From an uncultured Coriobacteriaceae bacterium (GTDB lineage: Bacteria; Actinomycetota; Coriobacteriia; Coriobacteriales; Atopobiaceae), in assembly GCA_902773995.1 (NCBI GenBank), contig CACYGL010000026.1, positions 1 through 57,305 on the forward strand: DNA of 57,305 nucleotides, written 5' to 3'. Position 1 is the first letter of the stretch. Each line of letters opens with the position of its first letter. Under the pieces are notes generated by a model. It saw only the letters and a list, made by a program, of their open reading frames with translations. It did no database searches and was not told where the DNA came from. Positions 46,671 to 55,373 of this stretch are shown piece by piece. The position numbers and the translations under genes are program-made.

Positions 46671-47837
46671 TTATCCGCACGTAGTCCCGCTGCCCAGGAG
46701 TGCCGCGTGGAGCCTGCGCCGGCGAACCATCTGCAAATCAGTTGGCTGCACCAGCTCAAAATCAAGAATATGGGCAATCTGCCGCACGAGAAGCGCCAGC
46801 CGAGAGTAGTCCGCAATCTGCGGATAGCGCACGCGCAGTACCATATGACCCATTGCTACCAGGGAGTTTTGCCGTTCGTTGTCATCGGCGGCCTTCTTGG
46901 CATCCTCAACCGGATGGTGATCATCACCGTCATACTCCATGGTAAGGCGTACCCCATCCCACGCAAGATCGACCTCCATGCAATCCTGACTCGCAAGGTC
47001 ACGCCACCGTGGGTCAATTACTATCGGATGGTTAAGCGTTGGCCGAGGCAAACCAAAGCCACCAAGATCAACGTCGAGAGACAGCATGAGCGCCAGCGCC
47101 GTCTCCATGGGAGACGCCGCGCGGTCAAAACCCAGCTCGATAGCCCTTCTCGCCCGCATCACGCCAGCCGAGGCGGGAAGAACGCCGATAAACGCGCGCA
47201 TCTCATCTCGTGTGGCGAGCGGCGGATACCCAAAGGTCACCTGGTTACAAGGCGGGACGGCTGGCCGATAAGTCCCAGCAAACTCGGTAACCGTTCGTGC
47301 GAGGCGTACAAGCCGCCAGATGTTATCCCACGCCACAAGGTCTGTTGCGGAGAAATCCTGCTCCGGCAGGCCGAGAGACGCGCGCACTGCTCGCTCTACC
47401 TCCATCTCTGTGCTGGCGCGCTCCTGTGACAGCCGGGTTGGCCGGTGCGCGCATCCCATTTGGAGCACGGTGAAGCACGGGCTGCTCACCAACAAGCGCC
47501 TCTCAGCAATGAGGAAGCTCTTGCGGAGAATTGCATCTTGCCACACGTGAAGCATCGCGCACTTGCCACGCGAGCGCGAGGAAGCCGTGGGGACGAGAAG
47601 GTCGACAGGAGCCGTGTCCAGGCCAAGCGCATGCAGGTCAATGGTTGCGGCAAGCTTTGCGAAATCCCGTTGGCGCGAAATGCAACCGCCATCTGGCAGA
47701 AGGATCCGCGAACGCCCAACGGGCCAGCGCTCCACCTCATGCCCCGCTAGATTCCAACAGGCAATTCTCGCCGACTCGTGACTCACGAACGCGACGGGTT
47801 TCCATGCGGCAATATCATCGGTAAGCGTTTGAATCAT
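46671..47837 (-). CDS. DUF559/PD-(D/E)XK nuclease-like protein, second paralogue
   Basis: A 388-residue protein related to the one at 27803-28747. The C-terminal nuclease-like part has Glu245 (SPMETALA), Asp290 (MEVDLAW), Glu301-x-Asp303-Gly and His307-His308 (MEYDGDDHH), then DNERQNSLVAMGHMVLRV, a good match to DUF559/Vsr-like enzymes. The N-terminal region resembles AbiEi-like proteins, with possible winged-helix content. ATG 47837 has GGGAGA 6 nt upstream. Inverted copies of a 74-bp element bracket the gene at 46564-46637 and 48043-48116, making a 1,553-bp unit. Function is unknown; a role tied to the repeats is inference. Confidence 0.65.
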   Translation of the reverse strand: MIQTLTDDIAAWKPVAFVSHESARIACWNLAGHEVERWPVGRSRILLPDGGCISRQRDFAKLAATIDLHALGLDTAPVDLLVPTASSRSRGKCAMLHVWQDAILRKSFLIAERRLLVSSPCFTVLQMGCAHRPTRLSQERASTEMEVERAVRASLGLPEQDFSATDLVAWDNIWRLVRLARTVTEFAGTYRPAVPPCNQVTFGYPPLATRDEMRAFIGVLPASAGVMRARRAIELGFDRAASPMETALALMLSLDVDLGGFGLPRPTLNHPIVIDPRWRDLASQDCMEVDLAWDGVRLTMEYDGDDHHPVEDAKKAADDNERQNSLVAMGHMVLRVRYPQIADYSRLALLVRQIAHILDFELVQPTDLQMVRRRRLHAALLGSGTTCG

Positions 47838-48042
47838 GGCTTCTCCCGGGGCTCGCTTGTTAAAGTGGTCTCACCGTATCCCGACTGTGCCCTGTACCAG
47901 GGATTCGTCGGTAGACGGCGAAAAAGTTTTGACAGCTACGTGCAAGTTTCCTGTCAGGGGTACTTCTCGGTGGAAAGCCCTTGCCAGCAATGGGTCCAGT
48001 TCGGCAGCGAAGCCTTTCTCGACACGCCTACCAGCTCCCCGA

Positions 48043-48116
48043 ACTACGCACGGCTGAAGACGGGGCAGACAAAAGCCCAGCAATCCACAAACCTGAATTG
48101 CGACCGTGCGTAATTT
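48043..48116 (-). repeat. 74-bp element (family 2), copy 2, inverted relative to copy 1
   Basis: Read on the minus strand it begins AATTACGCACGGTCGCAATT and ends CAGCCGTGCGTAGTT, matching copy 1 over the full 74 bp with few changes. Similarity with copy 1 extends about 13 bp beyond the outer end (CTCCC-type bases). Confidence 0.9.
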
Positions 48117-48123
48117 GGGGAGA

Positions 48124-48184
48124 ACGGGAGCGTCGCGAGCACGAAGTCCAGGGGAATACGGGAACGTCGCGAGCGCGAAGTCCA
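48124..48184 (+). repeat. Two 27-bp direct repeats, 34-bp period
   Basis: 48124-48150 and 48158-48184 share ACGGGA.CGTCGCGAGC.CGAAGTCCA with two differences. They lie between the 74-bp element and engB. Confidence 0.85.
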
Positions 48185-48274
48185 AGCAGCAAGGGATTCG
48201 ACGCCGATAAATGCGGCGGCAGCGCCTGCTTCGGGTAGAATCGTCACCCAAAGGCATCGCGAAAAGAGGAAACC

Positions 48275-48859
48275 ATGGCGCTCAACCTGCAGAACGCTCG
48301 CTTCATTGCTTCATACGGCACCGTCGACGGGCTCCCCGCCCCCACCACGCCCGAGGTCGCCTTTGTCGGCCGCTCCAACGTGGGCAAGTCGTCGCTGCTC
48401 AACAAGCTGCTGGGGCGCAAGGCACTCGCGAAGGTCTCGTCGCAACCGGGCAAAACGGCCAACGTGAACTTCTTCGAGGCAGACGGCATCAGCTTTGTGG
48501 ACCTTCCGGGCTACGGCTATGCGCGCGTCTCGATGGCCGAGCGCCAGCGCTGGGCAAACCTCATCTCGGGCTACTTTGCCCAGAAGCGCAGCTTCAACCT
48601 GGTCATCGCCCTTGTCGACGTGCGCCTGGAGGCGCAGAAGCTCGACCAGGACATGCTCGCGTTCCTCCGCGAGAACGACCTACCCTTTGTGGTCGCGCTC
48701 ACCAAGGCAGACAAGCTCAGCCGACCCAAGCAGACGCGCCAGGTAGAGCTTCTCTCGCGCCAGCTCGAAGTGCCGCGCGAGCAGATGCTGCTTACCTCCG
48801 CGCAGACCGGCCTGGGCATCGACGAGCTGCGCCATCGCATCGAGAAGGCCTGCGACTAG
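48275..48859 (+). CDS. engB: Ribosome-biogenesis GTPase EngB/YsxC
   Basis: A 194-residue GTP-binding protein of the TrmE-Era-EngA-EngB-Septin class needed for late 50S subunit assembly. Visible are G1 GRSNVGKSSLLNKL (33-46), the G2 region PGKTANVNFFE, G3 DLPGYGYARVS, G4 TKADKLSR and G5 SAQTGLG. The start ATG 48275 has AGAGGAAA upstream. Length is typical. The following small gene lies 92 bp downstream and may be co-transcribed. Confidence 0.95.
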   Translation: MALNLQNARFIASYGTVDGLPAPTTPEVAFVGRSNVGKSSLLNKLLGRKALAKVSSQPGKTANVNFFEADGISFVDLPGYGYARVSMAERQRWANLISGYFAQKRSFNLVIALVDVRLEAQKLDQDMLAFLRENDLPFVVALTKADKLSRPKQTRQVELLSRQLEVPREQMLLTSAQTGLGIDELRHRIEKACD

Positions 48860-48951
48860 GCGCGACGCGGCACCACCGGCCAACGCGGCCGGCTTGACCG
48901 GCCGCCGCACGACGCCCGCATCGAGAACACCAAAGCAACAAGGAGACCCGC

Positions 48952-49302
48952 ATGTCCGCACGTAGGCGCGAGCCCGAGAGGCTCGAGGAGTTTGTCTTTG
49001 AGAGCACCACGATGGTCCTTGCCGCCGGACTCGAGATGACCAAGCACTCCGTCACCTCGGCGCCCGGGGAGTTCGTGCGCGAGAAGGGCCCGCTGGGCAT
49101 TGGCTCCACCTGGCGCTGCCAGGTCTTCGAGGAGCTGGTGGGCCGCATCAACACAAAGGAGATGGGCGCGCTGGCGCTTGGCGCGGGCCTCGACCCCAAG
49201 GCGCTCCCCGAGCGCGTCCCCTGCACCGTGACGTACTCGAACGCCGGGGGCTTCCCCTCCTGCACCGTGCGCATCGTGACCGGCGAGGACGCCACGGCCT
49301 AG
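48952..49302 (+). CDS. Conserved-looking small protein of unknown function
   Basis: A 116-residue soluble protein beginning MSARRREPERLEEFVFESTT, with a strong AAGGAG site. I do not recognise a family. It has one Cys in each half (TWRCQVF, VPCTVTYS) and a second in the tail (FPSCTVRIV). The sequence mixes strands and helices and looks like a real globular domain. It lies between engB and the HelD-like gene on the same strand. Confidence 0.7.
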   Translation: MSARRREPERLEEFVFESTTMVLAAGLEMTKHSVTSAPGEFVREKGPLGIGSTWRCQVFEELVGRINTKEMGALALGAGLDPKALPERVPCTVTYSNAGGFPSCTVRIVTGEDATA

Positions 49303-49421
49303 CGCCCGCAGTCTTGCTCGCCGTGCGGACGTCGCGCGCGTGACGCGCCAGCGCTGCGCCGCCCGCTCCTCTCGCGCTACAATAGTCCGTCACGCTTTCG
49401 TGCCGGGCACTGGGAGGACGC

Positions 49422-51372
49422 ATGGCAGACGAGACGCACGACGCAACGTTCCGTGAGGAGCAGGACCACCTGAGCGCGATATACGCCCAGCTCTGCGACC
49501 TGCGCGACACCCTCACCGAGGAGATAGAGACCAGCCACAGGGGCGCCGCGGACGACCTTCGCGAGATGAGCGAGGAGATTCGCCCCGACTTTGGCGGCAC
49601 CGACGAGACCATGGAGACGCTCGCCGCCATCGAGACGCTCAACTCGGTCATCGACACGTACAACCAGTACCACGACTTCACCGTCGAGAAGCTCCAGCGC
49701 GTGCTCCTGCTGCTGCGCTCTACATTGGCGCCGCGGGCATGACCGACGAGCACAAGCGCCCGCTCATCGTGGACTGGCGCAGCCCCGTGGCCGAGACCTA
49801 CTACAACCAGGAGATGGGCCCCACCTCCTACCAGGTGGACGGCCGCACGCGCACCGTCAACCTGCTGCTGCGCCGCCAGTTTGACATCACGCGAGACACG
49901 CTCAACTCCTACTTCGACACCACCGTGGCCATCGAGGACTCGCTGCTTCTCGGCGCGCTCAAGAAGCACCACTCCGAGAAGCTCGCGGCCATCACCGCGA
50001 CCATCCAGCGCGAGCAGAACGCGGTCATCCGCCACGAGGACGTGCCGGTGCTGCTCGTGAGCGGCATCGCCGGCTCGGGCAAGACCTCGGTGCTGCTGCA
50101 GCGCGTGGCGTACCTCTTCTACCAGGAGCGTAAGACCCTCTCGGCCGACCAGATCTTCCTCTTCACGCCCAACGACGTCTTCCGGCCAGCCTGGGCCTCT
50201 CCGAGCGCGGCGACGGGCGCGACGGCGACCCGGCAGAGCTCGAGCGCCTGGAGGAGGGCGTGCGCACGATGACGCTTGAGCCCGACGACCTGCGCGAGGT
50301 TCGTCTCGGCGACCGGGTGCTGCTCAAGGCGTCCTCGGTGGCGGGCGCCGTTGCCAAGTTCTCGCAGATTCCCGTGGGACCGCGCCTCACCGCCCTTGTG
50401 AAGGACGAGCTGCACGACCGCCTCGACCGCAAGCTGGCGGCGCTTTCCAAGAGCGAGGAGGTCTGGGAGGAGATGCTCGGCCTGGACGTGGAGGAGCAGG
50501 TCGAGGTCTTTGGCCAGACGATAAGCCCCGCCGACGACGAGGAGTGCGCCGCCTACGCGCTCACGTACGTGCGGCACCTCTTTGCCGGCGCGCACGACGA
50601 GATCGAGCGCGGCAACTGGCTGCGCATCGACCGCATTGGCATGCGCGTGCTGGGCAAGAGCGCGCTCACGGCGGCCGAGTGGGTCTACCTCAAGCTGCTG
50701 GTGATGGGCGGTGGCGAGAAGTCCGCGCGCTACGTGATGGTGGACGAGGTTCAGGACTACACCGTGACGCAGCTCATGGTGCTGGCGCGCTACTTCCCGC
50801 GCGCCCACTTCATGCTGCTGGGCGACGAGCACCAGGCCATCCGTGAGGGCACAGCGAGCTTCGACCAGGTGCGCCAGATCTTCTCGGCGACGCATGGCGA
50901 GGTCGAGACCTGCGAGCTTCTCACGAGCCTTCTGCCGCTGGACGAGCGTGCGCGCCTCACCTCGGTGCAGCGCGCGGGTACGCCGCCGCGTGTTGTGGAG
51001 GTGGCGGACGGCGACGCGGGGCACTACGTGGCTGAGCTGGCACGCATTGCCGAGAAGGCCGCAGGCGAGGAGGGCCTCACCGCCATTGTTGCCGCCGACG
51101 CCGCGCGCGCCAACTGGCTCTCGAAGCAGCTGGGCGAGCGCGCGCAGCTTGTGGACCGCAACTCGCTCATGCCCGCGACCGGCGTGGTGCTGATGGACCT
51201 GCGCCTGGCAAAGGGCCTCGAGTTTGACCACGTGGTGGTGCCCGACGCACAGGCCGAGGTCTACCCGGACACGCCGCTTGCGCGCCGCAGGCTCTACACC
51301 GCCATCAGCCGCGCGATGCACGAGGTTACAATCGTGTCGCAGGGAGCGCTGACGCCGCTTCTCGCGCGGTAG
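49422..51372 (+). pseudogene. HelD-like helicase (UvrD/RNA polymerase recycling factor), multiply disrupted
   Basis: HelD/HelR proteins are superfamily 1 ATPases that release stalled RNA polymerase. The N-terminal coiled-coil (HLSAIYAQLCDLRDTLTEEI) and LQRVLLLLRS are in one frame. LYIGAAGMTDEHKRPLIVDWRSP and Walker A GIAGSGKTSVLLQRVAYL follow in a second, and SLGLSERGD to DEVQDYT, LLGDEHQAI and RLYTAISRA in a third. Breaks are near 49720 and 50182, each with about 25-30 family residues apparently missing. A third in-frame gap is likely at ELLTSLLP (about 50930), where the usual SYRST segment is absent. Either a decaying gene or repeated local assembly loss. Confidence 0.75.
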
Positions 51373-51383
51373 GGACTGGCCCC

Positions 51384-51501
51384 GTCGCCGCCGGAAGGCC
51401 ACTTTTGGCGCAAAATGCATCAAACTCCCCTTTCCGGCGACTTTTTGTCGCCGGGAGTTCCATTTTGGCGCGATTTGCAACATACGGAACCTTCCGGCGA
51501 C
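51384..51501. repeat. Two hairpin-bounded units of about 57 bp (family 3)
   Basis: Each unit begins GTCGCCG and ends CCGGCGAC, with an inner CCA.TTTTGGCGC and TGCA segment shared between them (51384-51441 and 51447-51501). The junction CCGGCGAC-TTTTT-GTCGCCGG forms a perfect 8-bp hairpin. They lie between the helicase stop and the TM1266-like gene, and could act as a terminator or as a small dispersed repeat. Confidence 0.75.
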
Positions 51502-51585
51502 ACTGCCTCGCCGGAGGCGCGTATTCTGTCGGATGAAGCGGAGAGAGAAGCGCCGACCATGCAGTGCCGGCCAGAGGAGGCAGCC

Positions 51586-51828
51586 ATGGAGACTCGCGTA
51601 GCGGTGCTGGGCATCATCGTGGAGGACCCGGATTCGGTCGCGCGCCTCAACGAGGTGCTGCACGAGAGCGCCGGCATCATCATCGGGCGCATGGGCATCC
51701 CCTACCCCAAGCGTCACATGAACATTATCTCCGTGGCGGTCGACGCGCCGCAGGACGCCATCGCAACGCTTGCTGGGCGCATCGGCGCCATTCCCGGCGT
51801 CAGCGTGCGGGCAGCGTACTCAAAGTAG
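51586..51828 (+). CDS. TM1266-like iron-only hydrogenase system regulator (ACT-like fold)
   Basis: An 80-residue protein that matches the TM1266/putative iron-only hydrogenase regulator family: METRVAVLGIIVEDPDSVAR, then NEVLHESAGIIIGRMGIPYP, ISVAVDAPQDAI and a C-terminal IPGVSVRAAYSK. The fold is ACT/NikR-like; in other bacteria it travels with the HydE/HydF/HydG maturases, but none is in this window. ATG 51586 has GAGGAGG 5 nt upstream; the frame runs further upstream through the hairpin repeats, which is not protein-like. A role in sensing metal or redox state is suggested by family only. Confidence 0.85.
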   Translation: METRVAVLGIIVEDPDSVARLNEVLHESAGIIIGRMGIPYPKRHMNIISVAVDAPQDAIATLAGRIGAIPGVSVRAAYSK

Positions 51829-51888
51829 ACACGCCTCGGCGACAGGGGCGAGTATTCTCGCAAGAATTATTCTTCCGAGAATAATTTG

Positions 51889-53313
51889 CTACCCCTCACC
51901 GCGAACGTTTCCCAGGCGCGCGGGGGTCGCACGGAGAAGTTCCACATCACCGGAGGCATGCGAGGCCACAAGCAGCGTGCGACCGCCCAGATGGCGCAGC
52001 ACAAAAGCCGCCGCTGCCTGGTGCGAGTCTGCATCGAGCGAGGCAAAGGGCTCGTCGAGAACAACCGCCGCGCTGGGATGCGCGAGCGCCCGCGCCAGCT
52101 CCACGCGGCGACGCTGCCCGCCGGATAGCTCCGCAACCGGCCTGCCCAGCGCGTCCTTAGGCAGCAACTCTTCCAGAAGCGTGTGCGCCTTGTACTCCGA
52201 GAGCGCGCCCGCCGAGCAGAGCAGCACGTTCTGCTCGGCAGTCATGGCCTCCACCAGCCGGGTGTCCTGGAACTGCACGGAGAGCGCACCAGCGCCCGGT
52301 GCCTGGACATGCCCCGAAAGCGGGGCGAGAAGGCCGCAGACCACCTTGACCAGCGTGGTCTTGCCAGCGCCGGAGGGGTCGGCGAGCACCGTGCGCGAGC
52401 CCGCCGCAAGCGAGAGGCTGCAGGTGGCAACGGGCGCGCCGTCGTAACCCAGGGTCACGCTGTCGAACAAGATTCCCGCTGGCGTGGGTACGGGCGCGGG
52501 CTGCCGGCGCTGCACTGCCGCAGGCCGCGGCACGCTCGCCGCAAGCGCCCAGCCGCCGGTTGCGCGCAACAGCGCCAGGAAGGCCTTCTCGCACGCCCAG
52601 GAAAGCGCCACCACCACGATGGTCCACGCAAAGAGATCGCCGGTCTCGAGCAGGAGTTTTGCCTGGTAGATGCGCTCGCCCATGGAGCCACGCGGACTGC
52701 CAATGAGCTCGGCGGCAACGCCCGCCTTCCAGGCCATTCCGCAGGCGTTCCTGCACGTTGCCACAAGGTACGGGAGGAGCTGCTGCCAGGTGTCTGCCAG
52801 GAAGCGGCGCCAGCCGGACACGCCCATCACGCGAAGTAGCTCGCCCAGGCCGGGGTCCGCCGCGGAGCGGCCCTCCAGCACGCTAAAGTAGATGGCGGGG
52901 AACACGGCGAGAAAGACCGCGATGGCCGAGACCCGCACCGAACCCACCCACATGAGCAACAGCACAATCACGCAGACAATGGGCACGCTCTTGAGAAAGC
53001 TCACCGCCGGGGCGAGGAGCTCGGCCAATGCGTGCCAGCGGTGCGCAGCAAGGCCTAGCACCAGACCAAGCGCAAAGGCAACGGCAAAGCCCGCGGCAAT
53101 TCTCGCCAGCGAGAAGCCCACCGTGGACCAGAAGGCTGCCGTGGGGACGAGCTGTGCCAGGCGCACAAGCACCGCCGCGGGCCCGGCAAGCAGGAGCTCG
53201 GAGCCAACGGCCATGCTCGCCAGCTGCCACACGAGAAGCCAGAAGGCAACGACACCCGCGCGGCGCAACGCGTTGCGCGGGGTCACGGAAGCTTTGTTGT
53301 TCTCGGCAGACAC
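51889..53313 (-). CDS. ABC importer permease fused to its ATPase (nitrate/sulfonate/taurine type)
   Basis: A 474-residue fusion. Residues about 15-260 are a permease with about six membrane segments and the EAA-type loop (GLGELLRVMGVSGWRRFLAD), as in SsuC/TauC. Residues about 285-474 are an ABC ATPase with Walker A DPSGAGKTTL, a Q-loop (VQFQDTRL), signature LSGGQRRRVELARAL, Walker B AAVVLDEPFASLD and switch His in VASHASGD. Usually these are separate genes. The start is a GTG at 53313. It lies 12 bp after the binding-protein gene. The substrate (a sulfonate, nitrate, thiamine-precursor or similar small molecule) is undetermined. Confidence 0.87.
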   Translation of the reverse strand: MSAENNKASVTPRNALRRAGVVAFWLLVWQLASMAVGSELLLAGPAAVLVRLAQLVPTAAFWSTVGFSLARIAAGFAVAFALGLVLGLAAHRWHALAELLAPAVSFLKSVPIVCVIVLLLMWVGSVRVSAIAVFLAVFPAIYFSVLEGRSAADPGLGELLRVMGVSGWRRFLADTWQQLLPYLVATCRNACGMAWKAGVAAELIGSPRGSMGERIYQAKLLLETGDLFAWTIVVVALSWACEKAFLALLRATGGWALAASVPRPAAVQRRQPAPVPTPAGILFDSVTLGYDGAPVATCSLSLAAGSRTVLADPSGAGKTTLVKVVCGLLAPLSGHVQAPGAGALSVQFQDTRLVEAMTAEQNVLLCSAGALSEYKAHTLLEELLPKDALGRPVAELSGGQRRRVELARALAHPSAAVVLDEPFASLDADSHQAAAAFVLRHLGGRTLLVASHASGDVELLRATPARLGNVRGEG

Positions 53314-53325
53314 CCTAGTTGCAGC

Positions 53326-54420
53326 CTAGGCCTCGTAGTAGAAGTCGTCGCCGGGAAGGGAGCCGCCCACCGAGGAGGCATCGGCGTCGTAGAGAACCTG
53401 CAGGTAGCCGGAGAGCGCCGAACGCATGTCCTCGCCGGTGGTGCACACGATGTTGCACTTGGGGATGGCCTTCTCGGCGATGGCCTCGCTCGCCACGATG
53501 CCAGCCTCCACCACGAGCGGTGCCGCGGCGGTAGGGTCACCGTTCACGGTGTCGACGGACTCGGCGTGGCGCGAGAGAAAGGCCGCAATGGCAGCGGGAT
53601 GCTCGTCCACAAACTCGGAACGAGCGATGGTCACGCCCATCACGAACTGGCTGCCCGAGCCGCCTGCATAGCGGTCCCAAACGTCGGTGAGGCTCACAGG
53701 CGCAAAGAGCGAGGAGTCCTTGGCCAGCGTTGCCGTGGTAAAGGGCTCGGGCAGGATGGCGACAGCGGTGGGATCTGCCTGGATGGCGGCCGCGCACTCG
53801 CTGTGCTCGCTCTTGAACTCGATGGTCACCTGGTCCTTGATGCCGGCCTGGTCAAGCAGGTAGTTGAGCGTGTACTCGGGGCTGGCGCCCTGGCCGGAGA
53901 GGTATACGGTGTGACCGGCGAGGTCCTCGAACTGCTCGACGGAGGTGTCGCCGGTAACCACGGAGAGCACGCCCAGCGTGTTGACATCGATCACGCGGAT
54001 GCCGCCGCTGGTCTTGTTGTAGAGGACCGAGGCCACGTTGGAGGGCACCAGAGCAATGTCCGTCTCGCCCTGGATGACCAGCGGCAGGACCTGATCGGCC
54101 GCGCCAGAAATGGTGTAGGAGTAGGTGATGCCCGTGGAGCCCTCGGCGGGCTCGGTGGGCGTGTCCTCGGTGGGGACGCCAGAGGTGGTGTCCATCATCG
54201 AGACCAGGCCGATGGTGGTGGGGCCCTTGAGGGAGGCCACGCGGACGGTCACGTCCTCGGTGGCGGCGGAGGCGTCCGAGGAGGACGAGGAATCGCTGGT
54301 AGAGGCGGTGTCCGTGGACTGCGTCTGGCTCGTGCCGCAGGCCGCGAGCGCAAGGCCGGCGGTGATGGAGCCAAACGCGGCGAGCGCCTGGCGACGGGTG
54401 ATGTTGGTGTCCTTGAGCAT
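53326..54420 (-). CDS. ABC transporter substrate-binding lipoprotein (NMT1/SsuA-like)
   Basis: A 364-residue lipoprotein. The signal has an RR pair (ITRRQALAAFGS) and ends in the lipobox LAAC, so Tat export with lipid anchoring at Cys28 is likely. A Thr/Ser-rich linker follows. The binding domain has VASLKGPTTIGLVSMMD, GETDIALVPSNVASVLYNK and QFEDLAGHTVYLSGQGASPE, typical of NMT1/TauA-type proteins. The start at ATG 54420 has GAGGAG upstream. The permease-ATPase fusion follows after 12 bp. Between this gene and the divergent YbhB gene lies repeat array D. Confidence 0.88.
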   Translation of the reverse strand: MLKDTNITRRQALAAFGSITAGLALAACGTSQTQSTDTASTSDSSSSSDASAATEDVTVRVASLKGPTTIGLVSMMDTTSGVPTEDTPTEPAEGSTGITYSYTISGAADQVLPLVIQGETDIALVPSNVASVLYNKTSGGIRVIDVNTLGVLSVVTGDTSVEQFEDLAGHTVYLSGQGASPEYTLNYLLDQAGIKDQVTIEFKSEHSECAAAIQADPTAVAILPEPFTTATLAKDSSLFAPVSLTDVWDRYAGGSGSQFVMGVTIARSEFVDEHPAAIAAFLSRHAESVDTVNGDPTAAAPLVVEAGIVASEAIAEKAIPKCNIVCTTGEDMRSALSGYLQVLYDADASSVGGSLPGDDFYYEA

Positions 54421-54605
54421 GGTTTCTCCTCACATGTTGTCGGCGTCGTGGGGTGGGCGCCTCTCGTCTGTGGTGCGGTCGCGTGCGTGCGACCGGGTTT
54501 TGGAGCCTTTCGTCTGGCCGCAGCGGGCCTCGCGTTAGGCGAGGTAATTCTAGCATGCACGCCTCACCTCGCGCGGCCCCCGCCGGCACCACCTCGCCCG
54601 CCGCC

Positions 54606-54780
54606 GATACAGATTCGTATACGAATGTGTGACCCGCGCAGGTCGCCACACATTCGATGCACGAACCTGTATCCGCTCGTCACAGAATCGCGGTCGAACG
54701 TGTAGCCCGTACAGGTCGCCACACATTCGGGGCACGAACCTGTACCCTCTCGCCACACATTCGCAGCTCGAACGTGTGGC
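54606..54780. repeat. Array D of family-1 palindromes in a divergent intergenic region
   Basis: Five palindromes share the family-1 form with arms such as GCCACACATTCG and CGAACGTGTGGC, and centres that vary (TATA, ATGCA, GGGCA, CAGCT). Linkers alternate between CGCGCAGGTC or CGTACAGGTC and short GCTC/TCTC types, in the same orientation as array B. Here the array lies between two divergent gene starts, the binding-protein gene (54420) and the YbhB gene (54861), not behind a stop codon. Confidence 0.9.
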
Positions 54781-54860
54781 GTCGCACCCAACTGACGCCC
54801 TCGCAAGTCACGGATACAATAGGCGAGAGGCACGTGGCATTCCAACACCGGGAGGCAACC

Positions 54861-55373
54861 ATGGACGTGCATGTGAAGCTCGACGAGAACGGCTACATTC
54901 CTGACGCCTATGCGAAGTACGCCGACAGGAGCGGTCTGTACGCCGGCACACCAACGCGCTCGTTCCCCTTCGAGGTCACGGGCGTTCCCGAGGGCACGGC
55001 CACGTTGGCCGTGGTCTTCTACGACATCGACTCCATTCCCGTGTGCGGCTTTCCCTGGATTCACTGGTGCGCCTGCGACATCCCCGCGAGCGTCGCCAAG
55101 TTCCCCGAAGACGCCTCAAACCAGCGCTTCGCCGGGATGGTGCAGGGCAAGAACTCCTCGGCATCACGCCTGGTGGGCAGCCGGGACCCACTCCTCACCT
55201 GCCGTTACAACGGTCCGCAGCCTCCCGACCGCGACCACACCTACACGCTGCGGGTCTACGCGCTGGACAATGCGCCGCAGCTCAGGGAGGGTTTCTGGCT
55301 CAACGAGCTGCTCCACACCATGGAGGGCCACGTGATGGACGAGGCCGTGGCGCAGCTCCCCGCTCGCGCATAG
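54861..55373 (+). CDS. YbhB/YbcL family (PEBP-like) protein
   Basis: A 170-residue protein of the phosphatidylethanolamine-binding-protein fold. It begins MDVHVKLDENGYIPDAYAKY, has TRSFPFEVTGVPEGTATLAV, then the ligand-pocket region FPWIHWCACDIPAS, and YNGPQPPDRDHTYTLRVYALD near the end, all YbhB hallmarks. ATG 54861 has GGGAGG 5 nt upstream; the frame extends upstream into the repeat array and is not coding there. No export signal, so it is cytoplasmic. Function in bacteria is not settled. Confidence 0.9.
   Translation: MDVHVKLDENGYIPDAYAKYADRSGLYAGTPTRSFPFEVTGVPEGTATLAVVFYDIDSIPVCGFPWIHWCACDIPASVAKFPEDASNQRFAGMVQGKNSSASRLVGSRDPLLTCRYNGPQPPDRDHTYTLRVYALDNAPQLREGFWLNELLHTMEGHVMDEAVAQLPARA

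Larger units (their letters stand above)
47838..48274. other. Intergenic region with repeat elements
   Basis: It holds copy 2 of the 74-bp element and two 27-bp direct repeats. A TAGAAT at 48236-48241 could be the -10 box for engB. No gene is seen. Confidence 0.5.

Noticed and set aside
50119..51717. A 532-codon minus-strand frame opposite the helicase
   Set aside because: Antisense shadow in high-GC DNA; no family resemblance, while the plus strand shows helicase motifs.
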